Of a DNA stretch of 46,932 nucleotides, positions 34,801 to 44,392 are shown in pieces (the stretch's first letter is position 1; every line of letters begins with the position of its first letter). The translations under genes were made by a program, and so were the position numbers. The notes beneath the pieces are model-generated. The model worked only from the letters and a program-made list of their open reading frames with translations. It did no database searches and was not told the origin of the DNA. The stretch lies in the NCBI RefSeq assembly GCF_000485595.1, contig NW_014577364.1, positions 83,999 through 130,930 of the forward strand, in the 5' to 3' direction. This stretch comes from Priapulus caudatus. Taxonomy: Eukaryota; Priapulida; Priapulimorpha; Priapulimorphida; Priapulidae.

Positions 34801-37800
34801 GACATACTGTTGCGGGAACTTGAGTCCAAGACTGCCGAGCAGGAGCAGAAAATCGTATGTGGCATTCAGGGAAATGTATTTTTGTACCTAAATGTTTGTT
34901 TTTGTAATATTTATGAGAGTTATCGATTAAAAATATTGGATCTGGTGAGGTTTCGTGAGTTCAATGTACACAACATTCGTTTACATGCTATGGCAGGGGG
35001 AACGGGTTTTTTTAGGACTCAGATTGGACAATTCTAGTTATCTGGTAACTGGATGAATTTTTCGTGATTCAGGAATAGAATTCAACTTCAACTGGAATGC
35101 AGGAAAGCCGAAATCGTGTTTTAATTAATTGGGAACTAGGAAATAGAACATTTTTAACTGTGAATAGAATTCCCCCTGTTCCCTCTTCTGCTATTCGTCC
35201 ATCATAAATATCAGAATGGTTATATGGCAAAGCCAGCTAGAGGACAGGACATAGCAGAATGTCACCTGAATATTCTGAGGTAATATACAACAACTGGGCC
35301 AACTATGCCAACGAAACCATTCAATATGATGGACTTATCTTAACATAGATAAAGGGCCGGACACACCAGGCGATTGCATCGGCCGATGGCATCAGGCGAT
35401 GGCATCGCCCGATGGCAGCGCGCAGTCGTGGACACACCAGGCGATTGCATCGGGCGATGGCATCGCCCGATTCTTGCGCGCGCAGTGCGCTTGGCTGATG
35501 AACTCTGATTGGCTGATGAATTGTAAAATCGGGCGATGTTATCGCCGGTCGCGGACACACCAGGCGATTGCATCGGGCGATGGCATCGGGCGATAATAAC
35601 AAAACGTTTTGATCTGTGCGATGGCATCGGCCGATGGCATCGGGCGATGAAATTGGCGGCGATTGAGTGGACACACCAGGCGATTTTCACGCCGATGCCA
35701 TCGCCTGGTGTGTCCGGCCCTTAATGGTTACATATGTAGTTAAGGTTTAGTTTCATGTGACATCCTTTTCTCTTTTAGGAAAGGTACACTTCGAAGTTGG
35801 AGAGGGCTGAATCTGTAATAGAACAGCTGCAGAATGAAGTTCGACAATACAAGAGTTCACTGGTGGAAGTTGACACAATACTGAAAAATCTGCAAATAGA
35901 GTCAAACCGAAAAGGGAAGCCAGAGCGCGGTGAAGCAGATAACTCAGGAGATGAGAGCAGCCAGGTAGGCTGAAGGATAACGTTGCATATATGCTCTCTT
36001 AAACATCTTATCTCATTGCATAGTAATTCACATTGAAGCCCTTTCCATAGGGGGATCACCATGGTTATAGGGATACTATGTATTCAGGAAAGCCAATTAA
36101 GGTTGTCCTAAGGTTTTTTTGGCTCAATGTCCAGAGTCAGCCAGAAAATAAACATTTGCTCAATTTTACAGTTAATACAGTAGCGTAATTCAAGATTGTA
36201 TCATCTGTATTTGTTTCTTGGGATGCAGTTTAGTATAATTATACGGAGAAAATCATCTGCATGTGTGCCTCTGTTAGAAGGCTTTGCTGTTTTACTTTTC
36301 AGATATGCTGAGTAAAAGACCATGTACTACTGCAGGGGATGAATTTCGCAATTTTAGCCACTTGCGAAAAATCGCGAGTGCCTAAAAAATCTACGTGCTA
36401 AAATGAATTCTAACGTGCAATTTTTTTGTACAACATAAACTACTTTTTGAATATTATGGCATTATGACATGTATGAAAGTGTAAACAGCGTATGGTAAAT
36501 AACGGCGAATTGAAACTTGTTTAGGCAATTTGACCGACCAGTTTGACCATTAATCATGAAATATATTCTTTCCGTGATCGACAGTGATAATGTATGCGGT
36601 GTATACTATAAATTTCCACTCGCAGAAAATAGCAAGTGCTTATATTTTCTACTAGCAATTTCTCAATATCGACACGCATTTTGCGAGTTAGCAATAGGGA
36701 AATTCGAGCCCTGCAGTAGTACTTCTACTACTACTATTCATGTTACTTTAATATTTGATATTGCATATCCCCTACTCCCTTTACTGTGTACTAAACTCTA
36801 CCACATGTTGTCACGAGCTCTCTTAGTAGAAAGTAACCCTATCAGGGATTTCAAGTATTTTCTCATGCAACTAGTTCAAAAAGCATAGTGCATACATGTC
36901 AACTAACAAAGTCAAACTGCACACCTGCTATTCAAATTTTACAATGTAGGCCTATCACTATAATAATCTTGGCAACATGAAGCTGACATTGTGGCCCTCC
37001 CCCAAACTAATATAATAGTACTGCTTATATTTTAAAAGTAGGATTTAAAAAAAAATCAAACAAATAATACGGTTCTCCTCGCGAAAATACAAGGTGTTTT
37101 TACTGTGCTTTATACCCCTCGTTCATTTACACGAATGACTAATATTTTAATGTGCACGTTGCAGCAACTATGTAATATTATGTTGCTGGAAAGATAGAGA
37201 AAAGTGATCATCATTTCAGTAGATCTGCCGGTCTTCATTTCTAGTATCATAATTTATTTTTGTGCCACACTGCCCATGCTGATAATTGTTTGAAGCGTAA
37301 CTCACTGAAAATATAAGTTCCAGTTTCTTTGTAATTGCAGGGTGAAAAAAGGATAACCACTTGTGAGGAATGTAGAGGGGAAGATAACCTGGTGCTGGGC
37401 AGAGCGAGGGAGATAACCAATATCATTAGATCCAGCACTGAGAGGTTCCAAGAAGTAATCACAGTAAATTACTATATAATATTTGCTTCAAGCACAAGTA
37501 ATTAAGCAAAGAAACTAATGCAATTGGTAAAAATTAGTGCATGTGCTGAAGAAATTCTTGGACATATACCTGTGTAGTTTAATTGTTAACTTCTATGTCT
37601 ACTATAATGGTGATATACTCTCCTACGATACCTATTTTATGAAGGCATTGGCAATTACCAAAAAGTTGCTCCAAGTAGCACAAGAGAATAACGCCAGCAA
37701 ACGTGATGCAATACTGATGCTGTGCCTTTGCATGTAGTCCGAGTTGACTCGAGTACGTGCGCCAACACATGCTGCATGCAAGCAAATCGCCCTCTCATCG

Positions 37801-39558
37801 ATGTGCGAATAAATCGATCTGCCTGAGCAAGATGGTCACTCCCACTTTGGATATTAGCAAGAGTAGATAATAACACAATTGACACACAATAACACAATAA
37901 ACAATTGTTATTATCTACTCTTGATATTAGTGATGTTATACGTCAGCCATGCTAGATCGGTGTATAAGCGTTTTTACACGTGCACGCCAAATTGTCATCC
38001 TTGCAGCACTTCGTTGCCACGCAGGGTTGTTACAATGCTCCTATCTCGACTGTGATTGACCAGATGCACCTGTCAATCATCCAGGAGGAGGGGTCAGTTC
38101 TCTGAACATATTCAGCGAGCAGACCCGTGATAAATCTTCTCCAAACAGGAGGTCGGCTTCCTGCGCTCGCAGCTGCAGGACGAGATCACGAGGAACCGGA
38201 GCCTGCAGACGGAAGTCGGCAAACTGCGCGGCGTTGTGAAGACCGGCTACGCGGCCCTGCAAGAGGAGCAGCTCCGAGTGTCCGACGTAGCACAGCAGCT
38301 GCAGCAGCTGCGCCACCTAGCGGACAACAGTTCGAAAGAGGTCGACAAGGTACATCTGCAATAGGGAAGTGTGCATGAGTATATCGAATCCGAATCGCAA
38401 CAATCACGAGAGTAGCAAAAATTGCAGTGCATAATATGGTCAAGTGCTCGTTTTCTGTACGTGTATGGTACTTTATTTTAACGCATATATAATTTATTTC
38501 ATATTTTTTTGCATTGACTGTAGTTATAGTCTCTCAATTTCGATTAGAGAGTAGCCATGTTGCTTTGACTACTTAGGCTTGTTCTGTTCAACATTTTGAA
38601 AAGATTATGTTTTCTGACTTTATGCAGCTAAAGAAAAAACTAGCAGAGAAAGAGAAGCAGTTGCAGTTGGAGGTTGCTGCTAATCACCAACTCAGTGCAC
38701 AGTTGGTGAGTTAATTACACTTAAAACATATCTCAGTAATTATTTATGTCGTTGAACGTACTATACTAGCTGCATGGTATCTAACTGTCATATGCAATAC
38801 TTAGCAATGTTTAAAAATTCAGTGGGGATGCTGCAGTGGGTTGGACTTATTCTGTTCATTCATGGAAATGGCTCGGCATGTCAAACCAGAATAGGAGGTT
38901 TTATGGTTTAGGATTTCTCGTATATTGGATATTCTCAATATATTGAGACAGCTGTTCTATACGTAATGGTGATCATATTTAATTTTAAAATGTTTACCTC
39001 AAAAAAGTATTCAAATGGTAAGTCAAATAGGTATAGTGTAGCTATGATAAAATTAATCATCTGTGAATTGTGTCTTTCTCTGTTCATTTGCAGGAGAAGA
39101 GTGGGGCCATGACAAAGGTAATTAACTGGCATGGCCATTAAAATATTGTTATTGTGTTGTAATAATAGACTATCCTCGTCATCACGAAAGTGAGCATTTT
39201 AGAATGTTTTTAATAGATAAGCACCTTTTTGGCTTCAATTATCACTTTTCAATATCAACTATTCAATTTAGAAACTTTAATATTAAATTGCATTGGATTT
39301 TAACCTTATATATTTTCAATTGCTTGTCATGCCCCTTTCATTGAGCATTCCTACACCACCCCTAACCAGGTGCACCCTCTTGACACAATTGCCTGGATTC
39401 ACCCCTAGTTGATGTATCAGACTAATTAATATGTAAGTTAACAGCTACAATGATTACATTCTGAACTAGTATGCTGTATTTTTTAATAGGGGAAAAGAAA
39501 GTCTGGACGAAGTTTTCCGAGAAACCTCTTCTGTATGTCAGACCATACAGTGCCATGA
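29834..39558 (+). CDS. Long coiled-coil protein, unrecognised family, 11 or more exons
   Basis: Exons: 29834-29938, 30431-31765, 32393-33046, 33426-33602, 34789-34854 (or from 34657), 35779-35964, 37341-37463, 38149-38349, 38628-38705, 39094-39117, then a last exon at 39490-39558 or 41348-41524. All introns are GT-AG and all are phase 0, giving about 1,005 aa (or 1,041). From residue about 60 the protein is almost entirely heptad-rich Glu/Lys/Leu/Gln coiled coil, broken by a Ser/Gly/acidic stretch (about residues 255-330) and a short Cys pair (CEEC, exon 7). No globular domain, signal peptide or membrane segment is visible. It resembles golgin, centrosomal or ELKS-type scaffolds only in composition; I do not assign a function. 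Confidence 0.85.
30431..31765 (+). CDS. Coiled-coil gene exon 2 (445 codons)
   Basis: Acceptor cacatag, donor gtgagt. Begins ERSEVACASPGRPSPNRRQP, then long heptad arrays (KERCIRELTQRVTFLESLLK) split by a Ser/Asp-rich segment (31100-31340). Third-position GC is high after about 31300, which suggests strong coding constraint. Confidence 0.93.
31766..31867 (+). repeat. AGT/AGC triplet run after exon 2, open as poly-Ser
   Basis: Directly after the exon 2 donor, GTAGTGG and AGC repeats (to about 31852) keep the exon 2 frame open as Ser/Gly to TAA at 31865. Retaining this intron would add a 33-residue Ser-rich tail. Confidence 0.8.
32042..32115. repeat. (GGTAGT)n repeat
   Basis: About ten GGTAGT hexamers followed by AGCAGC-type triplets in intron 2. 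The open frames across it are repeat artefacts. Confidence 0.9.
32393..33046 (+). CDS. Coiled-coil gene exon 3 (218 codons)
   Basis: Acceptor tatctag, donor gtatgt. Begins AEVVMLESRIDDLFSDIEQD; continuous heptads to LISDKVNT. Phase 0 at both ends. Confidence 0.92.
33426..33602 (+). CDS. Coiled-coil gene exon 4
   Basis: Acceptor tttcag, donor gtaaag. Begins VVDGKKEELALLEAKVRSLE and ends RDQQRQQDFQ. Phase 0. Confidence 0.9.
33603..34656 (+). other. Intron 4, no feature seen
   Basis: About 1 kb of AT-rich sequence with a short aataagcta repeat near 34288-34335. No exon or transposon recognised. Confidence 0.55.
34789..34854 (+). CDS. Coiled-coil gene exon 5
   Basis: Encodes KRDKDILLRELESKTAEQEQ plus KI. 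Acceptor ccatacag behind a good pyrimidine tract, donor gtatgt. A second acceptor, tatcag at 34655-34656, would add 44 in-frame residues (34657-34788) with no stop, so this exon may have two 3' splice sites. Confidence 0.8.
35353..35721. mobile_element. 369-bp TIR element built from GGCGATGGCATCGG repeats
   Basis: Left end AGGGCCGGACACACCAGGCG and right end CGCCTGGTGTGTCCGGCCCT are perfect inverts. TAA flanks both sides (35350-35352 and 35722-35724). The block gacacaccaggcgatt recurs internally three more times, with many gatggcatcgg units in both orientations. Non-coding; open frames on both strands are by-products. It lies in intron 5 of the coiled-coil gene. Confidence 0.85.
35779..35964 (+). 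CDS. Coiled-coil gene exon 6
   Basis: Acceptor cttttag, donor gtaggc. Begins ERYTSKLERAESVIEQLQNE and ends in an acidic GDESSQ. Phase 0. Confidence 0.9.
36324..36722. mobile_element. TIR element with gtactactgcaggg ends
   Basis: Left end gtactactgcagggg and right end ccctgcagtagtac are inverted, and the next blocks (gaatttcgcaa, gggaaattcg) also partly pair. Similar in style to the CAGGG elements in ENOPH1. No direct target duplication is clear. It lies in intron 6. Confidence 0.6.
37341..37463 (+). CDS. Coiled-coil gene exon 7
   Basis: Acceptor attgcag, donor gtaaat. Encodes GEKRITTCEECRGEDNLVLG then RAREITNIIRSSTERFQEVI. Less heptad-like than its neighbours; contains CEEC. Phase 0. Confidence 0.85.
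37858..37923. mobile_element. Micro-palindrome element (family copy c), 66 bp
   Basis: Arms CAAGAGTAGATAATAAC and GTTATTATCTACTCTTG are perfect 17-bp inverts around an AC-rich loop. The 7-bp direct repeat ATATTAG lies immediately on both sides (37851-37857 and 37924-37930). It lies in intron 7. Confidence 0.8.
38149..38349 (+). CDS. Coiled-coil gene exon 8
   Basis: Acceptor aaacag, donor gtacat. Begins EVGFLRSQLQDEITRNRSLQ; heptads continue to NSSKEVDK. GC-rich compared with flanks. Phase 0. Confidence 0.92.
38628..38705 (+). CDS. Coiled-coil gene exon 9
   Basis: Acceptor atgcag, donor gtgagt. Encodes LKKKLAEKEKQLQLEVAANH plus QLSAQL. Phase 0. Confidence 0.9.
39094..39117 (+). CDS. Coiled-coil gene exon 10 (24-nt microexon)
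   Basis: Encodes EKSGAMTK between ttgcag and gtaatt. Phase 0, so it can be skipped without shifting the frame. Confidence 0.65.
39490..39558 (+). CDS. Candidate last exon A of the coiled-coil gene
   Basis: After tttttaatag, GKRKSGRSFPRNLFCMSDHT plus VP, then TGA. Basic and not coiled coil. Phase fits exon 10. A second candidate last exon lies at 41348. Confidence 0.45.
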   Translation, partial: GKRKSGRSFPRNLFCMSDHTVP

Positions 39559-39707
39559 GATGGAGCCACCAGAATACGTTACTATAGGCTTTCATCCATG
39601 TCACGTGCAGCAGAAGCCAGTACAGATCGATGCTATTCTTGCATGCTTCTTCTTACACTTCACACGCATGCACACATACACGCGCACGCACACAGGTGCA
39701 TACGCAT

Positions 39708-39745
39708 CAAGAGTACATAATAGAGATCTCTATTATGTACTCTTG
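39708..39745. mobile_element. Micro-palindrome element (family copy d), 38 bp, no loop
   Basis: CAAGAGTACATAATAGAGA followed immediately by its exact reverse complement, centred at 39726/39727. ATACGCAT lies directly on both sides (39700-39707 and 39746-39753). Including the shared AT on each side, the palindrome is 42 bp. Confidence 0.85.
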
Positions 39746-39964
39746 ATACGCATAAATGTAGTGCGTTTTGCTGGCTTATACAAATCACCCCCGACTAGTA
39801 TATGTATATATGGAATTGTAATCGGGTAGGAATAGGCTCTAGTATATTGTATTTACATAAGTACCATCTGGCATGGTTACAAAAATATTTGATTCTATAA
39901 GTCGTGGTTCCCATTAATTATTCATAGCAGGAAATGGTTAGATTCTATAATGAGGCACTGCTGT

Positions 39965-39970
39965 AATAAA
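39965..39970 (+). terminator. Candidate polyadenylation signal
   Basis: AATAAA about 410 bp after the stop at 39558. It would serve last exon A only; hexamers also occur at 41396 and 41700. Confidence 0.35.
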
Positions 39971-41133
39971 GAATTATCTATACTATTTATGTGGTAGCAA
40001 TTGAGATAAACCAGTGTAAAGTTTGTGCGCGTTTCGTCTGCATTGCATTTTTCAATGTTTTGTTTGCAATGTGCATTTCGTGCGATTGCATATATATATA
40101 CATATATATATATATGAAACAATCTATTGCTTAACTTTAGTAAAGTTTACATAAGAACTTCCATGGTGTGCCAAATATATATTAAGCAAGGTAAAGGTAA
40201 TGGGTACCTTTACATATGTGAATTGTCAGGAAGATATTTACAATACACGCTGTTTTAAAACTATGCCAGTAGCTCTCATGGCTATATGTGTGAATTGTGA
40301 CACAATCTCTAGACCGTCGTACAGTTCGTATAGAGTTAGTGGAAATGCACTTCGACCTCTGTTAGCTTTTTCAGCTAATCATTGGATGTTACTATTGCCT
40401 CTCAGACAGCAACCAGCGGCGTTTGGTGAATGTAGCTAGCTGGTGCTCAAACAGGATAGGAAGGATAGGAAGATTTTACTAGGTTCTAGTTTACCTAAGG
40501 ACAGAGTAGGTGTCTTGATGCGTGCGTCGTTGATATACTTGACGCTTATATGTATATATATATATGCATATTGGGTGTAACAGTCTAGACTTGTGGTTTA
40601 AATCTAGACTGTGGCTTGATTTCAGCTGCTTTTATCAGGGAGAGTGACATCTGTTAGGTATATCGGTTAGTGATATCTGTTAGGTAAACGTCACGTCTAA
40701 TATATAAACGGTCCGATTGCACGCGAAAGCAGTGTATCAGAGAGGATATCTCGTGAATTTTGAAATGTGAATTTATCTTCTGCTGACCTAAGAAACTAAT
40801 TCTGTCACAAAATCAACCCGAGTTGTGATCTAAATTGGCATGAAAGACATAGGCATATGTCGTACATCCTTCATAGATGATAATGATATTAACATCAAAG
40901 ACGCGTTATCTATTGGTATTAGAAGTTTTCGTGCCATCGTTACTGTTATGTCCTAGGAATATTTATTATTATGAATATTATATTACATTATTAAATATTA
41001 TAATGTTTATATGGTTGCTATCTTAGGTTTCGTTGTGCAGTTGCAGAGGTAGCGTACGTAGCTATATCTGTACTCGGTTCAACCATCCCCATATATTACA
41101 CATGTTATGATATAGCACATTTGTTAAATATTA

Positions 41134-41178
41134 TGTGTGCGTGCGTGCGTGCGTGCGTGCGTGCGCTTGCGTGTGTGT
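41134..41178. repeat. (GTGC)n microsatellite
   Basis: Tandem GTGC tetranucleotides ending in GTGTGT. No other feature between 39971 and 41347. Confidence 0.9.
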
Positions 41179-41347
41179 CTACTATTCTAATACCGATGAG
41201 GGCGTATTCAATGGAGAAGCACATTCAAATCGTGTAACTAGCTAGAGTTGGGCGTGATGTCATTGTAAGAAGCCTTACGTCAACTACGATTTTACTGTCG
41301 CAATTACAATACTAACAGTAATATAATTCCGACACCGCCTTTTGCAG

Positions 41348-41524
41348 GCATTACCTAGACTGAGAATTACTGAGACTTTACTAGAGTTCGTTGAAAATAA
41401 ATTTGAGACCTACATGGCAATCAGAAGATGTCTGCCTAAGCCAGAAGATTACCTGCAGTTCTATATTATGCATGCAATTTATTCTAGATGTGATCAGGAG
41501 TGTATCAAAACACGTGTATTTTGA
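41348..41524 (+). CDS. Candidate last exon B of the coiled-coil gene
   Basis: After cgccttttgcag, 58 codons are open in the phase required by exon 10: ALPRLRITETLLEFVENKFE, then TYMAIRRCLPKPEDYLQFYI, to TGA. Residue make-up looks protein-like. The final nine codons and the stop fall inside the micro-palindrome at 41495-41534. Without that insertion the frame would read NKLL then TAG. Confidence 0.4.
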   Translation, partial: ALPRLRITETLLEFVENKFETYMAIRRCLPKPEDYLQFYIMHAIYSRCDQECIKTRVF

Positions 41525-41534
41525 TACACTCCTG
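41495..41534. mobile_element. Micro-palindrome element (family copy e), 40 bp
   Basis: Arms CAGGAGTGTATCAAAA and TTTTGATACACTCCTG are perfect inverts around CACGTGTA. ATGTGAT lies immediately on both sides (41488-41494 and 41535-41541). It starts on a codon boundary of candidate exon B. Confidence 0.85.
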
Positions 41535-42231
41535 ATGTGATAACAAGCTTCTCTAGATGTGAATGTGATAACGAACGCCGATAGATGTGATAATATTTTT
41601 ATCGTACTTGTTGTTAATTTCTTTTCCCCGCATCGCAATCCAATATTATATTATTGTTATGGAACCTATACCCAATGGTTTATGTTTATGGTTTGTTGAA
41701 AATAAATAAGCGTTTAAATTAAACTTGTACCCGTTGTTTTTGTAGTTATGCACTTCCTATGTATATATTTGATAAAACGTCATAATGGTATAGTTATGTC
41801 TGTGCGCGTGCAGGCGTGTATGCTTTCTCTAATTACTGTACGTTTTCACTATAGCGTAACCGTTCCTTTTGGTACGTTTTTCTGCGCGTGTCTCGTCCGT
41901 AACTTACGGCGCCAAGCTAATTGTTTTCGAATTTGCCCGACAGTCGCGCCAACCGTCCTCTTCTCAGGCGATAACCTATTAAATGCGACAGGGCTGTAAA
42001 TTGTAAAGCCCCTTTGGTGTACTATAGTTTGATATAAATTAGTAAATTAATAAGCCTCTAGTCTGTCACGTATTCTGTACCTGGATACTCTGTAAGTGAG
42101 TCATTCCGATGGTGATAGATTCATCCTTTTCATACTTTTACTAATTACCCAGCCGCCAATTACTACAATTATAGATCGCAGCATGTTTTTGTCGATAGGT
42201 GGCGTCTCTTTCTTTCTTACAGTTTACAGAC

Positions 42232-42233
<2 letters not shown>

Positions 42234-42285
<52 letters not shown>

Positions 42286-42315
42286 CTTTTTCTCTCGCTT
42301 TCTCTCTCTCACTCT
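42234..42315. repeat. (CT)n microsatellite
   Basis: CT dinucleotides with a few CG and T-run interruptions. Confidence 0.95.
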
Positions 42316-42335
42316 ATTTAACCCTTACTTTGTGT

Positions 42336-42505
42336 ACGTGTGCTTGTGTACGTGCATGTGGTTGTGTGTGTTTGTACGTTCTTGCGTGTACGTGCGTGTA
42401 TTCGCGCGCGCGTGTGCGTGCGTGCGTGCATTCGCAAGCGCGTGTGCGTGCGTGCGTGCATTCGCAAGCGCGTGTGCGTGCGTGCGTGTACGTGCGTGTA
42501 GTATA
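42336..42505. repeat. GTGC-rich minisatellite, about 30-bp period
   Basis: GTGTGC/CGTGCGTGCG background with ttcgc blocks at 42401, 42431 and 42461; the unit is attcgcaagcgcgtgtgcgt plus cgtgcgtgc. Open frames on both strands are artefacts. Confidence 0.9.
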
Positions 42506-42551
42506 GTGGTTGGCTAAACGCCCATCTGTACCACATGCAGGCACCTCGGCA

Positions 42552-42909
42552 GTCTCAATAATAGAGTAAATTTGGCGAATTGTATTTACTACCAGTCCTT
42601 ATGTATATGTGGCCTATATCAAATTATGTATATAATTGCAGTTTAAATTTTTTTTAATTCTATTTTAATTTGCCGTACGCACGCCGTTATTCCCATCTAA
42701 TAATAGATGTAAGAATAATCTGGAGAAAATGTTAAAATGAAAAAAATCGGTAGTTTGTGCAGTGCCGCGCGTGCGGTAAAATTGTATATTGAATACAGGA
42801 GTATTTTAATGGCATTTACGTAGAAATATTAGACAATAGATATCGTATATCGTATAATTTGGTAGTAAATACAATTCGTCTTTATTTACTATCGTTTTAT
42901 TATTGAGAC
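42552..42909. mobile_element. TIR element, about 358 bp
   Basis: Left arm starts GTCTCAATAATA and includes CGAATTGTATTTACTACCA; the right arm carries TGGTAGTAAATACAATTCG and ends TATTATTGAGAC. The arms pair over about 45 bp with small differences. Non-coding; no clear target duplication. Confidence 0.75.
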
Positions 42910-43509
42910 GGCCCGAGTCCTGCGTGCGTTGCCCTAACTCTGTGTATGGCCACCCACGCGTGTTTCTGTCTGTGTTCGACTACTCACATCAATCTCTTCT
43001 TCTTCCATCTATCTGCCAACCCTTTCACATTTCTGCGTAGGGAGCATCACTGTCTCACTGTATAGCTTGATCAGATGCGCACATTCTGTAGCTTCTTTCT
43101 AGCCCCCGTATTATCTATTCTATCTACCAATCACTCGTGGCGGAGTCGCTAACAATCGCAGCCTGTAAGAGCAGCATAAGAACGGCGGCGGCGCTATAGA
43201 TCGATGCTTGGCTGTGCAAAGTGGGAAAGAGAGCCGACAACCCCTCTTCCCCACGACTCGCGCAATGGGCGCACTCGTCTATTGACGAGCTGCTGCAGGC
43301 AAGCTGTAATCTTTCCTCACCACAGTGTGGAAGTGAGACTAGCGCGGTGACCAGAGTGGAGATGGTCGCACGACCCGAACAACCTGCTGCGTGAAGCTCA
43401 GAGCCGGCGTGAGCCGCGGTGTCAAATGCGAGACAGATCAAGAACGGCCGACAGATAGCAGAAGAGGCGCCGACAGAGAGGCAGGGAAATAAGCTAGGGA
43501 GACGCCACG

Positions 43510-43709
43510 TACAGAGAGAGAGAGAAAGCGTGTTTGTATGAAGCAGGAGCGATCGAGCGCGCTCGAGAGAGCTCGAGCGAAAGATGAAAAGTGAGTAATA
43601 GAGAAAAGGGAGAACACAGAGAGCGAAAGAGAGAGGTATAAAACAGTGTGATCGAGAAAGCGAGTGAGTGATAGGGAGTGAGAGAGAGAGAGAGAGAGAA
43701 AGAGAGAGC

Positions 43710-43740
<31 letters not shown>

Positions 43741-43773
43741 GGTAGACAGAGAAGGGGTAGAAGAAAGAGAGGG

Positions 43774-43834
<61 letters not shown>

Positions 43835-43843
43835 GAGAGAGAA

Positions 43844-43878
<35 letters not shown>

Positions 43879-43912
43879 CGCGCGTAGAGAGAGAGGAGAG
43901 AGAGAGAGAGAA

Positions 43913-43970
<58 letters not shown>

Positions 43971-44348
43971 AGTGAGAGCTGGCATAAGACAGTGAGAGCG
44001 AGAAAGCGAATCGAACTGAGCGATGGATTCGTGTGTGTGTGGCGTGCGGTGCGTGCGGTGCGGTGCGTGCGTGTGCGTGCGTGGCGTGGTGCGCCAGATG
44101 CGTGCGTGGCGTGTGTGTAGATAGACAGAAACGAGGACGAGCAGAAGACAGGCAGACAGGCAGCCAGCGAGACAGACAGGCAGCCAGACGAGACAGCAGA
44201 CCTAAGACAGATAGAAACGAGTGACATAGAGAGAATCTGATCAGGAGTACGAAGAAGAGAGAGTAACGAAGAAGAAGAGAGAGAGACAGAGCGAGAGAGA
44301 GTGAGAGAGAGAGACAGAGCGAGAGAGAGAGAGAGAGAGAGAGACAGA

Positions 44349-44379
<31 letters not shown>

Positions 44380-44392
44380 AGGAGATTAAATA
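43510..44392. repeat. Very long (GA)n purine tract
   Basis: GA dinucleotides dominate 43510-43978 and 44270-44392. A GTGCG/CAGGCAGC-rich block lies between. The minus strand reads as a long Ser/Leu open frame only because CTCTCT has no stops. No gene here. Confidence 0.95.

Noticed and set aside
35321-35724. Overlapping open frames on both strands around 35.3-35.7 kb
   Set aside because: All fall in the TIR element built from GGCGATGGCATC repeats; the proteins are repetitive and unlike any domain.
44236-44250. gatcaggagtacg as another palindromic-family end
   Set aside because: No inverted partner or direct repeat nearby; within the GA-rich tract a chance match is likely.
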